This document shows, one piece after another, positions 33,768-43,559 of a stretch of DNA of 64,000 nt (positions within the stretch are counted from its first letter, which is position 1; every line of letters begins with the position of its first letter). The notes below the pieces were generated by a model. It searched no databases, was not told the DNA's origin, and saw only the letters and a list, made by a program, of their open reading frames with translations. The DNA comes from CAWEHU01 sp963808965 (lineage in GTDB: Bacteria > Pseudomonadota > Alphaproteobacteria > Acetobacterales > Acetobacteraceae), in NCBI GenBank assembly GCA_963808965.1, contig CAWEHU010000029.1, positions 257,632-321,631 on the forward strand, in the 5' to 3' direction. Made by a program: the position numbers and the translations under genes.

Positions 33768-33857
33768 ATGAGAAAAGTCATCGTGGTGGCGTTTGCCCAA
33801 GCTGCTATTTTGGCAGTCGCCGCAGTCGTCCTCTTCGGGATGGGCGCATACGTGTAG
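33768..33857 (+). CDS. 29-residue single-span membrane protein
   Basis: MRKVIVVAFAQAAILAVAAV followed by VLFGMGAYV: a basic N-terminus and one hydrophobic helix covering nearly the whole chain. A strong AAAGGAG (33754-33760) is eight bases before the ATG, which supports real translation despite the size. A perfect CRP palindrome and a CTGC-N3-GCAG dyad sit upstream. Small proteins of this type often bind and tune a larger membrane complex, like CydX or KdpF, but no partner is adjacent on this strand. Family not recognised. Confidence 0.6.
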   Translation: MRKVIVVAFAQAAILAVAAVVLFGMGAYV

Positions 33858-33960
33858 GTGCGTGTGCATCTCGGCACATCAACTTAGAAGGCCGGCAGAG
33901 GTATAGGGCGAGAGCTACATCACCGGCAAATTCGGCCCGATCAAGCTGAACCGCAGACGC

Positions 33961-36721
33961 TCACTCCGCGGCCTCTGGAACCTCCAGTGCCCGCGCTACC
34001 CGTGCCGCGCAGAACTTGAATTCCGGGATCTTGCCCCACGGATCGAGCGCCGGGTTGGTCAGCAGATTGGCGGCCGCCTCGGCGTAACAGAACGGCATGA
34101 ACACCATCCCATCCGGGACCTCGCGGTCCGCGCGGACCATCGCCTCCACCGCGCCGCGCCGCGTCTCGATGCGGATCGCCGTGCCCGCGTTCAGGCCCAT
34201 GCGGTCGAGATCCCAAGGCGACATGAAGGCGACGGCTTCCGGTTCGATCGCGTCGAGAACTTCGGCGCGCCGGGTCATGGCGCCGGTGTGCCAGTGCTCC
34301 AGCACGCGCCCAGTTGAGAGCACCATCGGATAGGCCTCATCGGGCAGCTCGTCTGGCGGTTGAACGTGCGCGGGAACAATCCGGCCGCGGCCGGTCTTCG
34401 TCGGGAAACCCGCCGCGAAGATGATCTCGTTCCCAGGCTTGTCCGGCGCCTCGCAGGGATACGTCACCGAACGCTCGCGCTCCAGTCGCTCCCAGCTGAT
34501 ATTGACGAGATTCGGGGATAAGCTGGCCAGCTCGGCGTACACATCCGCCGGACCCTGATAGCGCCAATCGAGCCCCATCCGCCGCGCGATCTCCTGGATG
34601 ATCCACCAATCCTGCCGCGCATCGCCCGGGAGATCGAGAATGGGCTGAGCGATTTGCACGCGACGATCGGTGTTCGTGAACGTGCCGCTCTTCTCTGCGA
34701 AAGCCGAGGCGGGCAGCACAACGTCGGCATGGAACGCGGTCTCGGTCAGAAACAAATCCTGCACGACGAGATGCTCAAGCTTCGCCAACGCTTCGCGCGC
34801 ATGGTTAAGGTCGGGATCGGACATCGCCGGATTCTCGCCCTCGACGTACATGCCGCGAATCGTCCCGGCATGGATCGCGTCCATGATTTCCACAACCGTC
34901 AGTCCGATCTCGGGATCGAGTGGCGTTTTCCACGCTTGCTCGAACAAGCTGCGAATTGCCGGGTCGTCCACCGCCTGATAATCCGGGAACACCATCGGGA
35001 TCAGCCCGGCATCGCTCGCACCCTGCACGTTATTCTGACCGCGCAGCGGATGCAGCCCGGTGCCAGGCCGGCCGATCTGTCCCGTGATGAGCGCGAGCGA
35101 GATCAGACAGCGCGCGTTGTCCGTCCCATGCACGTGCTGGCTGATGCCCATGCCCCAGAAGACGATGGCCGTGCGCGCCCGGGCATAGAGCCGCGCCACC
35201 TCGCGCAAGGTGTTCGCCGGAATCCCGCACACTTCCGCCATGCGCTCGGGCGGGAAATCCTTGATGCGTTCGCGTAGGGCGTCGAACCCCTCGGTCCAGG
35301 TCTCGACGTATTGCTGGTCCGTCAGGCCTTCGTCGACGATCGTGTAAAGCAGTGCGTTCAGCAGCGCGACGTCCGTGCCGGGCTTGAAGGCGAGATGGTG
35401 CAATGCGTGGCGCGAAAGCATCTGCCTGCGCGGGTCGATCACGATCAGCTTGGCGCCGCGCTGTTTCACGGCGTTCTTGATGAAGGTCGCCGCGACCGGA
35501 TGGTTCACGGTCGGATTGGCGCCGATAACGACGATCACCTCGGCTTCCATGGCCGCCGAGAACGGGGCCGAGACGGCGCCCGAATGCAGGCATTCCGAAA
35601 GCGCCGCAACCGAGGACGCGTGGCACAGCCGGGTGCAATGATCGACGTTGTTGGAGCCGAACCCGGTGCGTACCAGCTTCTGGAACAGATAGGCTTCCTC
35701 GTTCGACCCCTTGGCCGATCCGAACCCCGCGAGCGCGCGTCCGCCGTGTGCGTCGCGGATACGCGCGAGGCCCGCCGCAGCCAGATCGAGCGCCTCCTCC
35801 CAGCTCGCCTCCCGGAAATGCGTGAACGGGTTGGCCGGGTCGACCTGATCGTTCGCGTCCTTCGCCGCGTGCGGCAGCCGCACCAGCGGCTTCGTCAGCC
35901 GGTGCGGGTGGTGGATGTAGTCGAACCCGAAACGCCCCTTCACGCATAGCCGCTGCCGGTTCGCCGGGCCGTCGATTCCCTCGGCGTAGACGAGATGCTC
36001 GTCCTTGACGTGATACCGCACCTGGCAGCCGACGCCGCAATAGGGGCAGAGCGAATCGACGCTGCGCTCCGGCCACACCACACGGCGCTCTGCATCATCG
36101 AGATAGGCGGCCGGCATGAGCGCGCCCGTCGGGCAAGCCTGCACGCACTCGCCACAGGCCACGCAGGTCGACTCGCCCATGGGGTCGTCGAAGTCGAACA
36201 CCACCTTGGCCGCGGCATTCCGATGCGCCATGCCGATCACGTCATTCACCTGCACCTCGCGGCACGCGCGCACGCAAAGCGAACAGTGGATGCAAGCGTC
36301 GAGATTGACGCGCATCGCCGGATGGCTCGGGTCGGGTCCCCAACGCCGCGCCGCCGGGAACCGGCTCGCGGTCACGCCCATGCGCTCCGCCTTGCCCCAG
36401 AACTTCGAGCGTCGGATCATGGGACGTCTCGCGCGCCGGCTGGTCGGCGACCAGCAGCTCCATCACCATCTTGCGCGCCGCCTTGGCGCGTTCGGTAGCG
36501 GTATGGACGCGCATGCCCGAAGCCGGGCGGCGGACGCAAGATGCGGCCAGCACTCGCTCGCCCTCGATCTCCACCATGCAGGCGCGGCAGTTCCCGTCGA
36601 TCCGGTAACCCGGCCGCGGGACGTAGCAGATATGGGGAATGTTTGTGCCGAGACGCTTCGCCACTTGCCATATGGTTTCGCCGGCAAGTGCCTCGACACG
36701 CTTTCCGTCGAGCTCGAACAA
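33961..36721 (-). pseudogene. NAD-dependent formate dehydrogenase alpha subunit, one frameshift
   Basis: The chain of about 920 aa is split once near 36408-36416. The N-terminal piece (TTG at 36721, after AAGGAA) holds the [2Fe-2S] domain (ICYVPRPGYRIDGNCRACMV). The main piece holds two [4Fe-4S] motifs (CIHCSLCVRACREV and CVACGECVQACPTGAL). It continues with the Mo/W-bisMGD domain with CPYCGVGCQVRYHV for another cluster, the catalytic Cys region VDHCTRLCHASSV, and the C-terminal domain. The best match is the soluble FDH1/FdsA type that oxidises formate to CO2 with NAD+. The frame junction reads HDP|RSKFWGKAERMG, so one base restores it. It follows the beta subunit with overlapping signals. 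Confidence 0.88.
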
Positions 36722-36742
36722 AACGGACTTGAGTTCCTTCGA

Positions 36743-38437
36743 TCATTCTGTCTCGAACGCCTCCGGGAAATAGCGCATCACCGAGAGCAGCGGGTTCGGC
36801 GCCGCCTGCCCAAGGCCGCAGATCGAGGCATCGCGCATGACTTGCGATAGCTCAGTCAGCAACGCCTGGTCCCACACCTCGCCTTCCATCAGCATCCGCG
36901 CCTTCTGCGTGCCGATGCGGCAGGGCGTGCACTGGCCGCAGCTCTCGTCCTCGAAGAACCGCATCAGGTTGCGCGCGGCTTCCTTCACGTCGTCCTGGTC
37001 GGAGAGGATCACGACGGCCGCCGAACCGATGAAGCACCCGTGCTTTTCCAAGGTGCCGAAATCGAGCGGGATGTCGGCCATGCTCGCGGGAAGGATGCCT
37101 CCCGACGCGCCGCCCGGGAGGTAGGCCGCGAATACGTGCCCGTCCTGCATTCCGCCGCAAAACTCGTCCACCAATTCGCGCGCGGTTATGCCAGCCGGCG
37201 CGATTTTCGGGCCAGGATCCTTGACTCGCCCCGAGACGGAATAAGCGCGCAATCCCTTGCCGCCGTTGCGGCCTTGCGCGCTCCACCAGTCGGCGCCGCG
37301 CTCCAGAATGTCGCGGACCCAGTAAAGCGTCTCCACGTTGTTGATGAGCGTCGGACGGCCGAACAGCCCGACCTGGAATGGATAGGGCGGCTTGTGCCGC
37401 GGCAGCCCGCGCTTGCCCTCGAGGCTCTCTAGAAGCGAGGATTCCTCCCCGCAGATATACGCGCCGGCTCCTCGCCGGAGATGCACGACGGGACCGCCCG
37501 GCGGCAAGCGCGGGATCTCGCGACCGAGAATTGTGCGGGCGACCGGGTATTCGTCACGAAGATAGATGTAGACCTCGGCCGCGCCGACCACGTGCGCACC
37601 GATCAGCATCCCTTCCAGGAACCGGTGCGGATCGGTGTTGAGGAAGTGGCGGTCCTTGAACGTGCCGGGCTCGCCCTCGTCGGCGTTCACCGCCATCAAT
37701 CGCGGCCCGGCCTCGCCCCGCACGGCGCGCCATTTGCGCCCGGCCGGGAACCCCGCGCCCCCGAGGCCGCGTAGCCCGCCATCATCGAGTTTCGCGAGCA
37801 CCTCGTCCGCTGTCAGCTCGCCGGAGCGAAGTCTTGCCAGTAGCTTGTATCCCCCGTCCGCGAGGTAGCGATCGAAGCCGATGTAGTCGGGGATGTGCGG
37901 ATGGATGTCGCCCCGCGCGATGGCGTCCAGAGTCGCGTTCGCGTCGGCTTGATGCAGGAAATGATGCCCGACCTCGACGACCGGCGCTTGGTCGCAGAGG
38001 CCGACGCAGGGTGCGCGCACGACCCGCACCTCCGGTCCGGCGCGGGTGGAAAGCTCCGCGATCAGCCTGTCGGGATCGTGCAGAGCGCAGGCGATGCTGT
38101 CGCACACGCGGACGGTGAGCGGGGGAATTTCGGGATCGCCCTCCTTCACCACGTCGAAATGCGCGTAGAAGGTGGCGACCTCGTACACCTCCGCCATCGC
38201 CATTCCCAGCAGGTCGGCAAGCGCCGCGAGGTGCGGGGCTGAAATCTGGTGATAGCGATCCTGGATCAGATGCAGATGCTCGATCAGCAGATCCCGCCGG
38301 AGTGGCCGCTCCCCGAGCAGCGCCTCGATCTCGCGCCGGGCTCGGGGGTCGATGACACGCCCCTTCGGCGCGGGTTTCGCGCGATTCCGTCCGGCGCCGG
38401 GATGCCGGAACTGGCGAACTTCCGAGGTAGAGCTCAT
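36743..38437 (-). CDS. Formate dehydrogenase beta subunit (fused NuoE-NuoF type)
   Basis: 564 aa from the ATG at 38437. The N-terminal NuoE-like domain (about 30-165) carries the [2Fe-2S] Cys of RVCDSIAC and APCVGLC. The NuoF-like domain has GLGGAGFPAGRKW for NADH, NADEGEPGTFKDRHF and GAYICGEESSLLESLEG for FMN, and the terminal [4Fe-4S] Cys in SCGQCTPCR and SICGLG. This fusion is the diaphorase subunit of two-subunit FDH1-type enzymes, as in Methylorubrum; FdsGB systems keep the domains separate. It passes electrons from the alpha subunit to NAD+. Its stop lies 21 bases before the alpha start. It is divergent from mobB. Confidence 0.92.
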   Translation of the reverse strand: MSSTSEVRQFRHPGAGRNRAKPAPKGRVIDPRARREIEALLGERPLRRDLLIEHLHLIQDRYHQISAPHLAALADLLGMAMAEVYEVATFYAHFDVVKEGDPEIPPLTVRVCDSIACALHDPDRLIAELSTRAGPEVRVVRAPCVGLCDQAPVVEVGHHFLHQADANATLDAIARGDIHPHIPDYIGFDRYLADGGYKLLARLRSGELTADEVLAKLDDGGLRGLGGAGFPAGRKWRAVRGEAGPRLMAVNADEGEPGTFKDRHFLNTDPHRFLEGMLIGAHVVGAAEVYIYLRDEYPVARTILGREIPRLPPGGPVVHLRRGAGAYICGEESSLLESLEGKRGLPRHKPPYPFQVGLFGRPTLINNVETLYWVRDILERGADWWSAQGRNGGKGLRAYSVSGRVKDPGPKIAPAGITARELVDEFCGGMQDGHVFAAYLPGGASGGILPASMADIPLDFGTLEKHGCFIGSAAVVILSDQDDVKEAARNLMRFFEDESCGQCTPCRIGTQKARMLMEGEVWDQALLTELSQVMRDASICGLGQAAPNPLLSVMRYFPEAFETE

Positions 38438-38562
38438 GGCGTTCCTGGCGCATCCTGCGGCGGCGGCCGAAACAGGACAAGGGCGTTGCCGTGGAGCACG
38501 CGACGGCCCGCGACTGAGCTGCCCGGAGGGGAAGCCGCCCGGCTTAAGGAAGATGCACCGAC

Positions 38563-39147
38563 ATGCGAGTGATCGGGTTCGCGGGCTGGAGCGGGGCGGG
38601 AAAGACAACCCTGCTCTGTCGTCTTCTGCCGCTCCTTGTCGCGCGTGGCTTGCGGGTCTCCACGGTAAAGCACGCGCATCACCGCTTCGACGTGGACCAG
38701 CCTGGTAAAGACTCTTGGGAACACCGTCATGCCGGCGCGACCGAGGTGCTCGTGGCCTCGGCCGCACGCTGGGCGCTGATGCACGAATTGCGGGGCGCGA
38801 ACGAGCCGGACTTGCCCGCCTTGCTCGCCCGCATGAGCGAAGTCGATCTCGTGCTGGTGGAGGGCTTCAAGCGCGACTCGCACCCCAAAATCGAGGTCTT
38901 CCGCGCTGCGAACGGCAAGCCTCCTTTGCATCCGGAAGACCCGAGCATCGTCGCGATCGCCTCGGACATGCCGTTTCCCGAGGCACGGCTATCCGTGCTG
39001 GATTTGGACGACGCTGCGGGCATCGCCGATGCGGTGCTGCGCGAGGCGGTGCCGCTGGACCACGTTTGCTGGCATGCTGCACCCCCGCCTCGGCCCGTCG
39101 CCCCCTCCTCCCCTGGCGGGAGGAGGTCGGGAACCGGGGGCGCCTGA
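38563..39147 (+). CDS. mobB: Molybdopterin-guanine dinucleotide biosynthesis protein MobB
   Basis: 194 aa P-loop protein: GWSGAGKTTLLCRLL, VKHAHHRFDVDQPGKDS and LVEGFKRDSHPKIEVFR. MobB assists MobA in loading GMP onto molybdopterin, giving the bis-MGD needed by the formate dehydrogenase encoded divergently. The last about 25 residues (PPPRPVAPSSPGGRRSGTGG) are translated from the dispersed GC palindrome, so the natural C-terminus is probably near residue 170. The TGA overlaps the moeA ATG by one base. Confidence 0.92.
   Translation: MRVIGFAGWSGAGKTTLLCRLLPLLVARGLRVSTVKHAHHRFDVDQPGKDSWEHRHAGATEVLVASAARWALMHELRGANEPDLPALLARMSEVDLVLVEGFKRDSHPKIEVFRAANGKPPLHPEDPSIVAIASDMPFPEARLSVLDLDDAAGIADAVLREAVPLDHVCWHAAPPPRPVAPSSPGGRRSGTGGA
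39104..39126. repeat. GC-rich palindrome (copy 2) inside the mobB 3' end
   Basis: CCTCCTCCCC-TGGC-GGGAGGAGG, with 9 paired bases; differs from the 3481 copy mainly in the loop and one C. Here it is read through as protein at the end of MobB and sits just before moeA. Confidence 0.7.
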
Positions 39148-40397
39148 TGGCCCAACTCTCGAACGATTGCTTCGCCTTTGGCGGCACGCTGCTCCCGATC
39201 GAGGATGCGCTGCGTATCATCGCCGCGAATGTGTCGGCGGTGGTGGGAACGGAACGGGTCACGCTCGGGGAGGCCGACGGGCGCGTGCTGGCCGAGGACG
39301 TGATCGCGCCGATCGATCTGCCGCCCTTCGCGAACGCCGCCGTGGATGGCTACGCCGTGCGCGCCGCCGATCTGGCCGGCGAGACCGTGCTGCCGGTCGA
39401 GGGCCGGCTCGCGGCAGGAGCAAGCATGACCGGGGCGCTGCGGCCCGGCGTTGCGTGCCGGATTTTTACCGGCGCGCCGCTGCCCGAAGGGGCGGACACC
39501 GTGTTCATGCAAGAGGACGTGCACCTCGACGAGGCCGGACGCGTCCACCTCCCGGCGGGATTGCGACCGGGCGCGAACACGCGACGGCGCGGGGAGGACA
39601 TCGCAGCGGGCACGCTCGCCCTGCCCGTCGGCCGAAGGCTTCGCCCGCAGGACCTCGCCCTCGCCGCCGCGCTGGGACTCGTCACGCTTCCCGTCGCGCG
39701 GCCGATCCGGGTCGCGCTGTTCTCGACGGGAAACGAGCTCGTCAAGCCGGGAGCGCCTCTCGGTCCCGGCAAGCTGTACGACAGCAACCGGGTCCTGCTG
39801 GCGGCGCTGGCTCGCCGGGCGGGCGCGAGCGTGTCCGATCTCGGAACCCTGCCCGACGACCGCGCGCGGATTGGGTCGACGATCCGGCAGGCGGCGGACC
39901 ACCACGACCTCGTTCTTGCATCTGGGGGAGTGTCGACGGGGGAGGAAGATCACGTCCGCAGCGCGCTCGAAATGGAGGGGCGGCTCGTGTTCTGGCGACT
40001 GGCGATCAAGCCGGGCCGGCCGGTCGCGATGGGGATCGTGGGCGGGGTGCCACTGGTCGGGCTCCCCGGCAATCCGGTCGCCGCTTACGTGACCTTCGCC
40101 CATATCGCCCGGCCGCTGATCTTCGCTCTGAGCGGCGCAACGCTCGTGCCTGCTCCCGCCTTCCCGGTGCGCGCCGCGTTCGCCTACCGCAAGAAGAGCG
40201 GCCGCAGGGAATATGTGCGGGTGCGGTTGGAGCGAGACACGAACGGTACCCTTGAGGCGCATAAGCACCCGCGCGACGGGGCCGGGATCATAACTTCCCT
40301 GACCGAGACGGATGGCCTCGCCGAAATCGCCGAGCCGGTCACGGCGATTGCGCCGGGGGATGCGGTTGGCTTTCTGCCGTACTCGGCCCTGATGTAG
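39147..40397 (+). CDS. moeA: Molybdopterin molybdotransferase MoeA
   Basis: 416 aa. Typical blocks are LPPFANAAVDGYAVRA, IFTGAPLPEGADTVFMQED, RRRGEDI, STGNELVKPG, YDSNRVLLAALARR, SGGVSTGEEDHV, and WRLAIKPGRPVAMG with GLPGNPVAAYVTF. MoeA inserts molybdate (or tungstate) into adenylylated molybdopterin. Its ATG overlaps the mobB stop, so it belongs to the same cofactor operon next to formate dehydrogenase. The end overlaps the convergent glycine-zipper gene by 59 bases. Confidence 0.95.
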   Translation: MAQLSNDCFAFGGTLLPIEDALRIIAANVSAVVGTERVTLGEADGRVLAEDVIAPIDLPPFANAAVDGYAVRAADLAGETVLPVEGRLAAGASMTGALRPGVACRIFTGAPLPEGADTVFMQEDVHLDEAGRVHLPAGLRPGANTRRRGEDIAAGTLALPVGRRLRPQDLALAAALGLVTLPVARPIRVALFSTGNELVKPGAPLGPGKLYDSNRVLLAALARRAGASVSDLGTLPDDRARIGSTIRQAADHHDLVLASGGVSTGEEDHVRSALEMEGRLVFWRLAIKPGRPVAMGIVGGVPLVGLPGNPVAAYVTFAHIARPLIFALSGATLVPAPAFPVRAAFAYRKKSGRREYVRVRLERDTNGTLEAHKHPRDGAGIITSLTETDGLAEIAEPVTAIAPGDAVGFLPYSALM

Positions 40398-41106
40398 CCG
40401 CACCCTGCCCCGCCACGGAGGCCGGCTCGGGCGCAGGCGGCGCGAGCGAGGTCGGAGGCTTGCCGGCCGCCTCGCCGCCAGGCGGGGGCGTCTGGGTCGA
40501 CGCGGGGGGCGGATTGGCCGGCGCTTCCGCCGGCTTCTCGGTTCCCGCCACCTTCCCCTTCCCGAAGCGGCGGGGGCGGCCGGCTCGGTCGCGACCGTAT
40601 AATCCGGCACCACGCGGGCCTGATTGCCGGTAATGACAAGCACTTTTTGCCCCAGAACGAGCGGGGTGACATCGCGCTGGGTCACCGACAGAAGATCGCC
40701 GTTGGATTTTCTCACGATATACTCGTAGGCGGTGGTGTCGCCTGTCGTGTGCTCGACCGCCGTGCCGACCAGTCCGCCCATCAGCCCGCCGCCGATCGTG
40801 CCGAGCGCCCCACCGACATTGCCCGGCGTCTGCGATCCGAGCAGGCCGCCTGCGGCGGCTCCGCTGGCGGCACCGATCGTACCCTTCGGCCGTGACGCCC
40901 ACATTACGAACGCCGACCACGACACCTTGCTCCACCTTGTTCGCCTGCTGCACGGCACGGGTCGCGTAGGTATCGGGCGAGTAATCCGGGCTACACGCCG
41001 AAACCGCGGCGAGAACAAAGCCGAGAAGGAGCGGAGCCCGGATCCGATCCCGCCGACGGTCGATCCACCAGCCGGGCCGAGATCGGGTAAGATCAGCGAG
41101 GGTCAT
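40339..41106 (-). pseudogene. Glycine-zipper outer-membrane lipoprotein, two compensating frameshifts
   Basis: Three frame segments join into one SlyB/17-kDa-like protein. The N-terminal lipoprotein signal (LLLGFVLAAVSAC) is followed by SPDYSPDTYATRAVQQANKV and EQGVVVGVRNVGVTAEG. After a shift near 40884 the glycine-zipper membrane region reads TIGAASGAAAGGLLGSQTPG and GGALGTIGGGLMGGLVG, then YEYIVRKSNGDLLSVTQ. After a second shift near 40558-40575 the frame returns for a Pro/Ala-rich tail. That two shifts restore the original frame argues for a real gene with base errors. Such lipoproteins stabilise the outer membrane. Start at the ATG at 41106 is tentative. Confidence 0.75.
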
Positions 41107-41287
41107 CGATGCAGCCCGTAGAAGGGAGAGAAATCCGACGATCCGCTTCAACGCGGGCCACGGCGGATCATGCCTACAGCCTCGTCGTTGGCTTCGCCAA
41201 CACCCCGACGGTCGCGCCTGCAACTTACCTGGCCCGAATCGGTTTCCCTACCGATGAAAGCCCGATACCACTCACGGGGGATATGCC

Positions 41288-41866
41288 GTGCCCGCCATCA
41301 AACCCCCACCCCTCCTCTCCCGGCTCCCCACCTTCGATCCCGAAACCGGGGAGCTTACGGCGGTGATCGAGACGCCGAAGGGCAGTCCGAACAAATACGA
41401 TTATGACGAGACCTGCGGCGCGTTCCGGCTTGCGGGAGTGATGCCGGAGGGGACGGCATTTCCCTACGATTTCGGCTTCATTCCTTCGACCCTCGGCGAA
41501 GACGGCGACCCGCTCGATCTGCTTATGTTCCTCGACAGTCCCGCTGTGGTCGGGTGCGTGGTGAACGTGCGGCTGATCGGGGTGATCGAAGCGCGGCAAC
41601 GCGAGAAGAGCGGAAGCTGGGTCCGAAATGACCGCTTGCTCGGGGTCGCGACTCATGCCCATACGCACGAGCACGTGCAGACCCTCGACGATCTGCGTCC
41701 GCATATGCTGGATGAGATCGAGGCCTTCTTTCGCAACTACAACAAGTCGAAGGGGAAGGAGTTCGAACCTCTCGGCCGAGGCGGGCCGAAGAAGGCCGCC
41801 AAACTGGTCGAGGAGGGTGAGGACTCCGCCAAGAAGAAGCAGGCGCGCGAAACCGACAGCGAATGA
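41288..41866 (+). CDS. ppa: Inorganic pyrophosphatase (type I)
   Basis: 192 aa. The family I signature with three Asp is GEDGDPLDLLMF (about residues 74-85). PKGSPNKYDYD, FPYDFGFIPSTLG and GVIEARQ are also conserved. The enzyme hydrolyses PPi with Mg2+. A charged C-terminal tail (EEGEDSAKKKQARETDSE) extends beyond the core. It heads a plus-strand set with a DUF6328 membrane protein, DUF47 and Pit, a phosphate-themed neighbourhood. Confidence 0.92.
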   Translation: MPAIKPPPLLSRLPTFDPETGELTAVIETPKGSPNKYDYDETCGAFRLAGVMPEGTAFPYDFGFIPSTLGEDGDPLDLLMFLDSPAVVGCVVNVRLIGVIEARQREKSGSWVRNDRLLGVATHAHTHEHVQTLDDLRPHMLDEIEAFFRNYNKSKGKEFEPLGRGGPKKAAKLVEEGEDSAKKKQARETDSE

Positions 41867-41889
41867 GTTGAGGCCCGGCACTCGCGCGG

Positions 41890-42826
41890 ATGCTGCCGTC
41901 GATCGAAGCGAGACTGAAAGATGTGCTGGATGAGACCCGTCTTGCCATGCTGGGAACGCAGCTTCTGATGGGCATCCAGTTCCACCTCGCCTTCGCCCAG
42001 ACCTTCGAGCAGCTTCCGGCGGCTTTCAGATGGCTGGACGGTGTGGCGCTTCTCCTCATTCTCGCCGCCGCCGCGATCCTACTCGCGACACCATCCTTCC
42101 ATCAGATCTCGGAACGGGGCCATGCCACGACGCGGATTCTGAACCGCGCCTCGCTGGGGCTCAGATGCGCCCTGCTGCCGCTTTCGCTCGCCCTCGGCGC
42201 CGATGTCGCCATCGGATTGGCGACCAATGCGCGGGGCCATGTTCGCGGCACTCGCCGGAGCCGCTTTCGCGGGGGCGGCGCTATTCCTCTGGTACGCGCT
42301 GCCGCTGTTCACGGCGGCGCGACACAGGCCGCGGGAGGAGCGAATGGAGGACAAGCAGCCATCACTCGAGGCATGCATCACCGAGGCGCTGACGGAACTT
42401 CGTGTGATCCTGCCAGGCGCGCAGGCCTTGTTCGGGTTTCAGCTCACCGCGGTACTGACCGAGAGTTTCGCACGGCTCTCCGAGGTCTCGCGGATCGTTC
42501 ACCTCGCGAGCCTCGGCCTGGTCGCCGTCGCGATCGTCATGCTCATCGCGCCGGCGGCGTATCACCGAATCGCCGCCGGGGGGAACGCCGAGGAGGGCGT
42601 TCTCCGCTATGCCGTTCGCATGATGCTTCCCGCGGTGGGGCTCCTCGCGCTCGGGCTCGTCGGGAACGCTTACGTGACCGTCCGTTGGATAACCAAGAGC
42701 GACACGTTGGCGCTCGCCATCGGAGGCGGCGCTGCGGTCGCCTTCGCGACCTTGCTCTACGGCCTGCCTCTGGCCAGCCGATACCGCAACCGCCATCCCT
42801 CTCCCGCGGTCGGCGCCAGGTCATGA
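41890..42826 (+). pseudogene. Tandem DUF6328 membrane protein, one frameshift
   Basis: The first frame encodes LKDVLDETRLAMLGTQLLMG, FEQLPAAFRWLDGVALLLIL and two more membrane helices. It shifts near 42234 in CGGGGCC, and the second frame continues as GAMFAALAGAAFAGAALFLW and a second full unit, ITEALTELRVILPGAQALFG onward. The two halves are homologous (helical ETR/ELR start, LLG(F/I)Q, then three helices), so the protein is an internal duplication of about 310 aa with about 8 helices. DUF6328 proteins are sometimes called sodium:proton antiporters without proof. Close spacing to ppa and DUF47 suggests an operon. Confidence 0.72.
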
Positions 42827-42881
42827 GCGGGGTGGATCTCGCACACAGGGCACCGGCCCGGACCCATAGGGCGTAACAGAT

Positions 42882-43520
42882 ATGCTCCTCCGGCTTTTCC
42901 GATCCTTGATGCCAAGAGACGAAAGTTTCATCGAGCGGTTCTGCGACCATTGCCGGAATGTCGTTCTCGCAGCGGAAGCGTTCCACGACATGATCGCCGG
43001 CACAGCGACCGTGGAAGCGAGCTATCTCACGATATGCCGCTACGAGGAGGCGGCGGACACCATCACACGTGAGACCATTCGCGCCATTCACCGCACCTTC
43101 GTCACCCCGTTCGATCGTTCGCAAATCCTCGACCTGATTACCGCTCTCGATGACACCATCGATCTCATGAAAGACGCCGGCCGGCGTATACGGCTCTACA
43201 ACCTGCCTTTCACACCCGAGATGCAAGGCATGGCCGATTGCATCGTCCGGGCCACCGTGGAGATCCGTGACGCGATGCCGATGCTGGGCACGATCAACCA
43301 GAGCGTCGAGCGGTTGAGCACGATGTCGGTCAACGTGGCCCGAATCGAGAGCGAGGCCGACGATCTCCTGGAGCGCGGAATGGCGGTGCTCTTCCAAGGG
43401 AAAGGATCTCCCGGCTACAAGCTGACGATGGAGAAGATCTACGATCTGATCGAATCGATCGTCGATCGCTGCGAGGACGTGACCGACGTGATCGACGGGA
43501 TCGTCATCGAACAGGTCTGA
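42882..43520 (+). CDS. DUF47 (PhoU-like) phosphate transport regulator
   Basis: 212 aa all-helical protein with the DUF47 pattern of repeated E/D-rich helices: FCDHCRNVVLAAEAFHDM, ICRYEEAADTITRETI, FDRSQILDLITALDDTIDLM, NVARIESEADDLL and DRCEDVTDVIDGIV. It is related to PhoU and commonly paired with Pit transporters, which it probably controls. The pit gene follows 39 bases downstream. Nothing unusual. Confidence 0.9.
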   Translation: MLLRLFRSLMPRDESFIERFCDHCRNVVLAAEAFHDMIAGTATVEASYLTICRYEEAADTITRETIRAIHRTFVTPFDRSQILDLITALDDTIDLMKDAGRRIRLYNLPFTPEMQGMADCIVRATVEIRDAMPMLGTINQSVERLSTMSVNVARIESEADDLLERGMAVLFQGKGSPGYKLTMEKIYDLIESIVDRCEDVTDVIDGIVIEQV

Positions 43521-43559
43521 CAAGTTCCCGCAACGTCTCGACCGCTGGATGCCCCGCCG

